A DNA stretch of 38,252 bases from assembly GCA_024635675.1 (NCBI GenBank), contig JAGXIJ010000098.1, positions 1 through 38,252 of the forward strand, written 5' to 3'. The number at the start of each line of letters is the position of its first letter. The first letter of the stretch is position 1. A program made the position numbers and the translations under genes. The notes beneath the pieces were generated by a model. It ran no database searches. It was not told the origin of the DNA and worked only from the letters and a program-made list of their open reading frames with translations. Shown in pieces: positions 33,583 through 38,252 of the stretch. This DNA comes from Gillisia sp. (lineage in GTDB: Bacteria > Bacteroidota > Bacteroidia > Flavobacteriales > Flavobacteriaceae).

Positions 33583-34332
33583 ATGCTGGATTTTATAATA
33601 GAAAACAAAATTTATGTTACTTATATATTTGAATTAATTGCAGCCTTAAGTGGTAGTTATTATTTAATTAAAACTCCAAACGCACGAAAGGAAATTATAT
33701 ATTTCTCATGGTTTTTATGGTTTGTGCTTCTGGTAGACCTTAGTGGGGCATACGCTCTATGGGCTTATTTTGATGATTACAAAACCTTTCCTTTTTTGGA
33801 AGATTCATTATTTACTCGAAATGTCTGGTTGTATAATTGGCTTAATCTTATAAGCATTTCATTTTATAGTTATCTTATTATCAAACAGATTATAAGAATT
33901 AAGTATAAAGGAATTTTAAAATTCGCTTTAGTTGGTTTTATACTGCTTGGGATATTCAAACTCACAAGTTCAGATCAATTATTCTACCGCTATGATATGT
34001 CCATTAAATTCGTGGGAGCATTGTTACTAATAATTGCAATTGGCATCTATTATTTTGAACTACTAATGAGTGATCAAATTTTGGATATAAAAAAGAATTT
34101 ACTTTTTTATATTTCTGTTGGTGTTATTATTTGGCATCTGTGCGTATTACCAATTCAACTTTATAGCGTTTATTTTTCCGTCGAAAATGTTGACTTTATC
34201 ATGATGTATGCTGCTATTTTAAGGTATTGCAACATATTTATGTATGGAATATTTTCATTTGCATTTATATATTGTGCGAATGGGAAGTCCAATTCAAAAA
34301 ACTTAGGAGGTGTAAAAAATGCGGAAAAATAA
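33583..34332 (+). CDS. Seven-segment membrane protein of unknown function, cassette copy 1
   Basis: 249 aa with about seven hydrophobic segments (near 10-28, 36-60, 82-102, 111-127, 138-160, 170-195 and 213-232). The hydrophilic piece FFDDYKTFPFLEDSLFTRN-like (FDDYKTFPFLEDSLFTRN, about 63-80) and the ELLMSDQ loop are conserved in the paralogue at 34624, as is IWHLCV. No known family motif was recognised. It follows the 124-aa gene by 15 bases, as in copy 3. Near its 3' end it contains AGGAGG, the Shine-Dalgarno of the overlapping 23-codon reading frame. A sensor or signalling role with the downstream kinase is only a guess. Confidence 0.75.
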   Translation: MLDFIIENKIYVTYIFELIAALSGSYYLIKTPNARKEIIYFSWFLWFVLLVDLSGAYALWAYFDDYKTFPFLEDSLFTRNVWLYNWLNLISISFYSYLIIKQIIRIKYKGILKFALVGFILLGIFKLTSSDQLFYRYDMSIKFVGALLLIIAIGIYYFELLMSDQILDIKKNLLFYISVGVIIWHLCVLPIQLYSVYFSVENVDFIMMYAAILRYCNIFMYGIFSFAFIYCANGKSNSKNLGGVKNAEK

Positions 34333-34390
34333 TTACGATATAGAGCCAATGAATATAACTAGTGGAGGTAATCCTCCCAAAGAATTTTAA
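34319..34390 (+). pseudogene. 23-codon remnant (or peptide) with the small-protein tail, cassette copy 2
   Basis: It reads MRKNNYDIEPMNITSGGNPP followed by KEF. The end DIEPMNxxSGGNPPKEF matches the C-terminus EIEPFNDGSGLWPPGEY of the 124-aa protein. It overlaps the end of the preceding membrane-protein gene and has a strong Shine-Dalgarno (AGGAGG, 34306-34311), rare in this phylum. Most likely it is what remains of a second small-protein gene after deletion, but translation as a peptide is possible. Confidence 0.55.
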
Positions 34391-34560
34391 TGGATATAAA
34401 TATTTTTCTTACTATTCTGCTAGAAGGTTGTTGTGCGATTGCGGGATTTTATTACATAAATAAAAATTCAGAAAATAAGTCAAATAAACTTTTGACTTAT
34501 TTTTTGCTTTTCATCAAAAAATGGAGTTGGAATTTAAACATATTACCAATGATACTATAG
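34390..34560 (+). pseudogene. Truncated membrane-protein gene, cassette copy 2
   Basis: The 56-codon frame starts in the TAATG overlap with the preceding remnant. Its first 41 residues, MDINIFLTILLEGCCAIAGF onward to LLTYFLLF, align with the first two membrane segments of the intact paralogues. It then runs out of register into the sequence coding the tail of the next small-protein copy and stops. This shows a deletion that joined membrane-protein copy 2 to small-protein copy 3. Confidence 0.65.
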
Positions 34561-34607
34561 AACCATTTAATAAAGGTGGTGGATTATGGCCCCCAGGAGA
34601 ATATTAA
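34521..34607 (+). pseudogene. C-terminal remnant of the small-protein gene, cassette copy 3
   Basis: A 28-codon frame, MELEFKHITNDTIEPFNKGG then GLWPPGEY, matches the last residues of the 124-aa protein (ELEYEDVANDEIEPFNDGSG...). It overlaps the end of the truncated membrane-protein frame. It lies 16 bases before the intact membrane-protein copy 3, the same spacing as in copy 1. Confidence 0.7.
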
Positions 34608-34623
34608 ATTATAGAAGAAATAC

Positions 34624-35388
34624 ATGCTGGATTTTATAATTGAACACAAAATATATGTAGGTTATATATTTGAATTAATTGCGGCCTTAAGTGGAGGTTA
34701 TTACTTATTGAAAACACCAAATGTGCAGAGTGAAATTAAATATTTTTCTTGGTTTTTATGGTATGTCTTTTTGTTAGATTTTAGTAGTTTGTATGCATTG
34801 TGGGCATTTTTTGATGATTATAAAACATTTCCATTTTTAGAAGATTCTTTATTTACTCGAAATGTATGGTTACACAACTGGAATCATTTGATAAGTCTTT
34901 CATTTTATATTTTTCTATTTATTAAACAACTTAGGATACTTAGTTATAAAAGAATTTTAAAGTTTGCTTTGCTTTTTTTTATACTATTTGGAATATTTAA
35001 TTTGACAAGTTCTAATCAGTTATTCTTTACCTACGATATGTCGATTCTTATTGTAGGGGTATTATTGCTAATTATCGCTATTGCCAGTTATTATTTTGAA
35101 CTGCTAATGAGTGACCAAGTTTTAGATTTTAAGAGGAATTTATTGTTTTACACTTCTGTGGGCCTTCTCATTTGGCACCTTTGTGTGCCACCAATTCAAA
35201 TTTATAGTGCTTACTTTTCATTTGAAAATGCAGATTTTATTAAAATGCATAACACTATTTTAAGGTATAGCAATATTTTTATGTATGGCATGTTTTCATT
35301 TGGGTTTATTTATTGTGCGCAGCAAAAACAACTTTCAGAGTTTGCAAAAAAAAGAATGCTTGATAAACCAGAAATCAGAGATTTTTGA
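34624..35388 (+). CDS. Seven-segment membrane protein of unknown function, cassette copy 3
   Basis: 254 aa, clearly paralogous to the protein at 33583, with most residues identical, e.g. IYVxYIFELIAALSGxYYL and DDYKTFPFLEDSLFTRNVWL. The same seven hydrophobic segments are seen. The C-terminal tail differs (QQKQLSEFAKKRMLDKPEIR). Its partner small-protein gene is reduced to a 28-codon tail, so it may function with the 124-aa protein of copy 1 or alone. The histidine kinase gene follows after 155 bases on the same strand. Confidence 0.75.
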   Translation: MLDFIIEHKIYVGYIFELIAALSGGYYLLKTPNVQSEIKYFSWFLWYVFLLDFSSLYALWAFFDDYKTFPFLEDSLFTRNVWLHNWNHLISLSFYIFLFIKQLRILSYKRILKFALLFFILFGIFNLTSSNQLFFTYDMSILIVGVLLLIIAIASYYFELLMSDQVLDFKRNLLFYTSVGLLIWHLCVPPIQIYSAYFSFENADFIKMHNTILRYSNIFMYGMFSFGFIYCAQQKQLSEFAKKRMLDKPEIRDF

Positions 35389-35543
35389 GTTTCTAGAAGA
35401 AAGGATTAAGGAAATAGTTATAGGTTCGTCTAGGACTTGAGTATGGTTTTTCTAAAAATATACTTATCAGTACTAGTTCCTGTATTGGGATAAAATAAAA
35501 TCCTTAAAAAAACCGTAAACTTGTATAAAATTAACAGGATTAC

Positions 35544-36350
35544 ATGCTTGCCAAAGAAGAACTTTTACTAATTGTTTACTTTATCGTGGTTATTTTATTC
35601 CTGACCAGTTTTGCGATTATTTTCTTTATTACTTTCCAAAAACGTAAGAATAAATTGCTCCAGGAAAAATTTGAAGCCGAAACCCGTTTCGAAAATGAGT
35701 TGGCACAATCTAAAATTGAGATCCAGGAACAAACCCTTAAAAATGTAAGTTGGGAACTTCATGATAATATCGGGCAACTCCTCTCTGTTGCAAATATGCA
35801 ATTGAATATATTGTCGGGTTCCATAGATGCTTCAGCTAAACAATCTGTTAAAGATATTAAGGAAGTGGTGGCCAGTTCCTTACAAGAAGTGAGATCCTTA
35901 TCTAAATCGCTTAATAATGAAGTGGTTGGATATAGCGGAATAGAGGCTTCTATAAAAAATGAATTATTGCGATTTGAACGTCTTAATAATCTTGAAACTG
36001 AAATTAATAGTAGTGGGGAACCCTTCGAAATTATCGACAAAGATTCTATTATACTCTTTAGAATAATTCAAGAATTTTTCTCCAATGTCATTAAGCATGC
36101 CCATGCCACTAAAATTCAAGTGAACATACAATACTTTCATGAAGAGTTACAAATTGAGATAAGAGACAACGGGCAAGGTTTTAATACAGAAGAAGTTACT
36201 AAAAGTTCTGGTTTGCTTAATATGGAAAGTCGGGCAGCACTTATAAATACTAAGTTTAGCTTAAATTCTATACAAGGAGAAGGTACATCCTTAATTCTAA
36301 ATCACCCATTAAAGCCCTCGCTATATGAAAAAAACGATACTAATCGTTGA
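35544..36350 (+). CDS. Membrane-anchored sensor histidine kinase (HisKA_3 type)
   Basis: 268 aa. One membrane segment (about 8-30), a basic/coiled-coil linker (32-65), then the HisKA_3 dimerisation domain with phospho-acceptor His73 in WELHDNIGQLL. The ATPase domain has the N box at Asn181 (EFFSNVIKHAHAT) and DNGQGF (208-213). No sensor domain is present, so input must come from another protein or the membrane. The gene overlaps the response-regulator gene by 26 bases, a clear pair. The nearby multi-span membrane proteins are candidate partners by position only. Confidence 0.93.
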   Translation: MLAKEELLLIVYFIVVILFLTSFAIIFFITFQKRKNKLLQEKFEAETRFENELAQSKIEIQEQTLKNVSWELHDNIGQLLSVANMQLNILSGSIDASAKQSVKDIKEVVASSLQEVRSLSKSLNNEVVGYSGIEASIKNELLRFERLNNLETEINSSGEPFEIIDKDSIILFRIIQEFFSNVIKHAHATKIQVNIQYFHEELQIEIRDNGQGFNTEEVTKSSGLLNMESRAALINTKFSLNSIQGEGTSLILNHPLKPSLYEKNDTNR

Positions 36351-36954
36351 TGATCACACTCTGTTCGCACAATCGCTTCAAGGCCTTTTAAATTCCTTTC
36401 AGGAATATGAGGTGATCAATGTTTTTAAGCATGGACAGGAATTGGTGGACTATTTTAATGCAAATAAAAAACGCCCCGATATCTTGTTGTTAGACATTCG
36501 AATGCCGGTAATGGATGGATTGGCTACTATGTCCTGGTTAAAAGAAAATTTCCCTAATCAAAAGACCTTAGCCTTAACAATGGAACATGATGAGGAGACC
36601 ATTATTAAAATGATAAGGATGGGATGTAGAGGATACTTGTTAAAAGATATTGAACCAGATGAATTCTTGTATGCCTTGGAATCTGTGGCTACCAGCGGGT
36701 ATTATTTTAGCAAGGAAGTTGTAGAAGTAATGGACCATCCATCCCCTAAAAATTATGGAAATCTAAGTGATCGTGAAATGGAATTCTTAAACTATTCCTG
36801 TTCTGAGAAAACATATAAAGAGGTTGCCGAGGAAATGAATTTAAGCCCAAAGACTATAGATAACTATCGGGAAAGTGTTTTTTCTAAACTTCAAGTGAAA
36901 AGTAGGGTAGGAATGGTGCTTTTTGCCGTGAAGAATGATATTGTAAGGCTTTAA
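36325..36954 (+). CDS. NarL/LuxR-type response regulator
   Basis: 209 aa. The receiver domain (1-120) has Asp9/Asp10 (LIVDD), phospho-acceptor Asp57 (LLLDIRMPVMDG), Thr83 (ALTMEHD) and the lysine of YLLKDIEP. The C-terminal GerE/LuxR helix-turn-helix is at about 147-205 (NLSDREMEFLNYSCSEKTYK, then EVAEEMNLSPKTIDNYRESV). It is the DNA-binding output of the kinase at 35544. Targets are unknown; the repeat/cassette region upstream could be one. Confidence 0.95.
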   Translation: MKKTILIVDDHTLFAQSLQGLLNSFQEYEVINVFKHGQELVDYFNANKKRPDILLLDIRMPVMDGLATMSWLKENFPNQKTLALTMEHDEETIIKMIRMGCRGYLLKDIEPDEFLYALESVATSGYYFSKEVVEVMDHPSPKNYGNLSDREMEFLNYSCSEKTYKEVAEEMNLSPKTIDNYRESVFSKLQVKSRVGMVLFAVKNDIVRL

Positions 36955-37616
36955 GTTTTTTATCATTCAGATCTCGATTACTATTTGAACAGAATGCAAT
37001 TTAACTTTTTTGTCATTCCGACGGAGGAGGAATCTCTAACATGAGAATCTTCCTTTGCTGAGATTCTTCAATGCACTACGTTCCATTCAGAATGACAGAT
37101 ACGTTTTTGTCATTCCGACGGAGGAGGAATCTCTAACACGAAATTTTCTCCTTTGAGATTCTTCAATGCACTACACTACTCCCGATAACTTTCGGGACAG
37201 AATCGCATCGTGTTCGTTTGTCATTCCGACGGTAGGAGGAATCTCTTATTAATGAGATTCTGCTTCATTGAGATTTTTCACTTCGCTGCTCTCCGTTCAA
37301 AATGACAGTCTTTTACTTCCTTATTGTTTGTCATTCCGACGGAGGAGGAAACTCTTATAGTGAGATTCTGCTTCATTGAGATTTTTCACTTCGCTGCTCT
37401 CCGTTCAAAATGACAGTCTTTTACTTCATTATTGTTTGTCATTCCGACGGTAGGAGGAATCTCTAACTTGAAATCTTTTTTTGCTGAGATTCTTCCCTTT
37501 GCTCTGAATGACACTAAATCTTCTTCATCTTTTTTACTCACTGCTAAATTCATGTTATTCATTTTCGTGATAAATGTAAACTACTGTATCTTCGTGTAAA
37601 ATTAAATTTAAATCCC
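36955..37616. other. Gene-free region filled with palindromic repeats
   Basis: 662 bases without a gene. About 57 bases after the response-regulator stop, five GTCATTCCGACGG-type elements follow one another (37012-37512), listed separately. The last 100 bases before the GNAT gene are AT-rich and must hold its promoter; TATCTTCG (37587-37594) is a weak -7 candidate. Confidence 0.7.
37012..37512. repeat. Five tandem REP-like palindromic elements (GTCATTCCGACGG type)
   Basis: Copies at 37012-37096, 37109-about 37204, 37220-37306, 37330-37414 and 37438-37512. Each opens GTCATTCCGACGG(T)AGGAGGAAT, has inner GAGATTCTTC-like complements, and closes with AATGAC, which pairs with GTCATT. Copy 2 lacks the closing AATGAC and instead contains a different hairpin, TCCCGATAACTTTCGGGA (37180-37197). 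Copies 3 and 4 are almost identical including their flanks, so they are a recent tandem duplication. Such elements are scattered in Flavobacteriaceae genomes. Confidence 0.85.
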
Positions 37617-38252
37617 GTGTTAGATTCAGCCACTATAGAATTAAGAAATTTAAGAGTTAAAGATTACGTAGAGTTAAAAAAATCCATGGTGCAGGTATAT
37701 AGTGCAATGTCCAATTCCTATTGGAGCAAAGCAGATATTTCTACCTTGGTAAAGAAATTTCCCGACGGGCAATTTTGCATTGTGATAGATGGTAAAATTG
37801 CGGGCTGTGCCTTATCTATGATCGTGGATTACGATAAGTATGATGACGATCATAAATACAGCGATATTATTGGGGGCCATGAATTTGCCAATCATTCCGA
37901 AGATGGAAATGTACTCTATGGGATAGATGTTTTTATTCTTCCCGATTATCGCGGAATGAGGCTTGGACGCAGGTTATATGAAGCGCGAAAAGAACTCTGC
38001 GAACAACTAAATCTGAAATCCATCATTTTTGGAGGCAGAATTCCAAATTATGGGGAATATGCAGCAACGCTAACTCCTAAAAAATACATAGATAAAGTGA
38101 AATTGAAAGAGATCCATGATCCTGTGCTTTCATTTCAGTTATCTAATGATTTTCATGTAAAAAAAGTGATCAAGGGCTATTTACCCGGAGATCATGAAAG
38201 TATGGAATTTGCTACTTTATTAGAGTGGCATAACATTTATTATACGAAGCCA
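37617..38252 (+). CDS. GNAT acetyltransferase, probably GNAT/carbon-nitrogen hydrolase fusion (cut by window edge)
   Basis: 212 codons are open from GTG 37617 to the window edge. The N-terminal 150 residues form a GNAT domain, with YGIDVFILPDYRGMRLGRRL covering the acetyl-CoA-binding motif (RGxRLGRxL). The end, SMEFATLLEWHNIYY, is the linker usually seen before the carbon-nitrogen hydrolase (nitrilase) domain in about 510-aa YhcX-like fusions. The second domain is outside the window, so the fusion is inferred. No ATG exists before residue 24; GTG gives the start expected for the family. Confidence 0.8.
   Translation, partial: MLDSATIELRNLRVKDYVELKKSMVQVYSAMSNSYWSKADISTLVKKFPDGQFCIVIDGKIAGCALSMIVDYDKYDDDHKYSDIIGGHEFANHSEDGNVLYGIDVFILPDYRGMRLGRRLYEARKELCEQLNLKSIIFGGRIPNYGEYAATLTPKKYIDKVKLKEIHDPVLSFQLSNDFHVKKVIKGYLPGDHESMEFATLLEWHNIYYTKP

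Noticed and set aside
35759-36040. Minus-strand frames within the kinase gene and similar long antisense frames in GH65, pfkA and gapA
   Set aside because: They are shadows of well-supported genes on the other strand with no recognisable domains.

Overview
The window reads as a low-GC Flavobacteriaceae (Bacteroidetes) chromosome, close in style to marine genera such as Gramella/Christiangramia or Salegentibacter. The evidence is a SusC/SusD/SusE set, lipoproteins with Bacteroidetes-type export signals, TAnnTTTG-like promoter boxes, few Shine-Dalgarno sequences and dispersed GTCATTCCGACGG palindromic repeats. The genus is an inference.

Layout. (1) 1-3130, minus strand: the start of an M20 amidohydrolase cut by the window edge, then a stand-alone TonB-dependent receptor with a clear terminator. 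(2) 3131-10985, minus strand: a gene-poor stretch with a broken aldose-epimerase-like gene, then susC, susD, a SusE-like starch-binding lipoprotein and a surface GH13 alpha-amylase. (3) 11203-22780, plus strand: a LacI-type regulator, an SLC45-like sugar permease, beta-phosphoglucomutase, GH65 maltose phosphorylase, periplasmic neopullulanase-like GH13, GH31 and a lipoprotein GH13. (4) 22905-24908: pfkA and gapA. (5) 24983-27429: a BadF/BadG-type sugar kinase and a ComM/YifB ATPase. (6) 27507-32229: DUF2891 lipoprotein, NRAMP-like permease and 5-oxoprolinase pxpABC, tightly overlapping. (7) 32230-36954: four tandem ~210-235 bp repeats that look like structured RNAs, a tandem array of small-protein/membrane-protein gene pairs with a decayed middle, then a histidine kinase and a NarL-type response regulator. 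(8) 36955-37512: five palindromic repeats. (9) 37617 to the end: a GNAT-type protein, probably the front of a GNAT/carbon-nitrogen hydrolase fusion.

How the main part works. Starch or maltodextrin is bound and cut at the surface (SusE-like protein, SusD, GH13 lipoprotein), imported by SusCD, trimmed in the periplasm (GH13, GH31), and taken up as maltose by the permease. Maltose phosphorylase yields glucose and beta-glucose-1-phosphate, and beta-phosphoglucomutase makes glucose-6-phosphate for the neighbouring glycolytic genes. Matching LacI-type dyads centred on AACGTT or ACGTT lie between susC and lacI, before the permease and before pfkA, suggesting one regulon.

The least explained and most interesting part is 32250-36954: an RNA-like repeat array with compensatory base changes in its closing stem, next to a decaying tandem array of unknown two-gene cassettes and a sensor kinase that has no sensor domain of its own.
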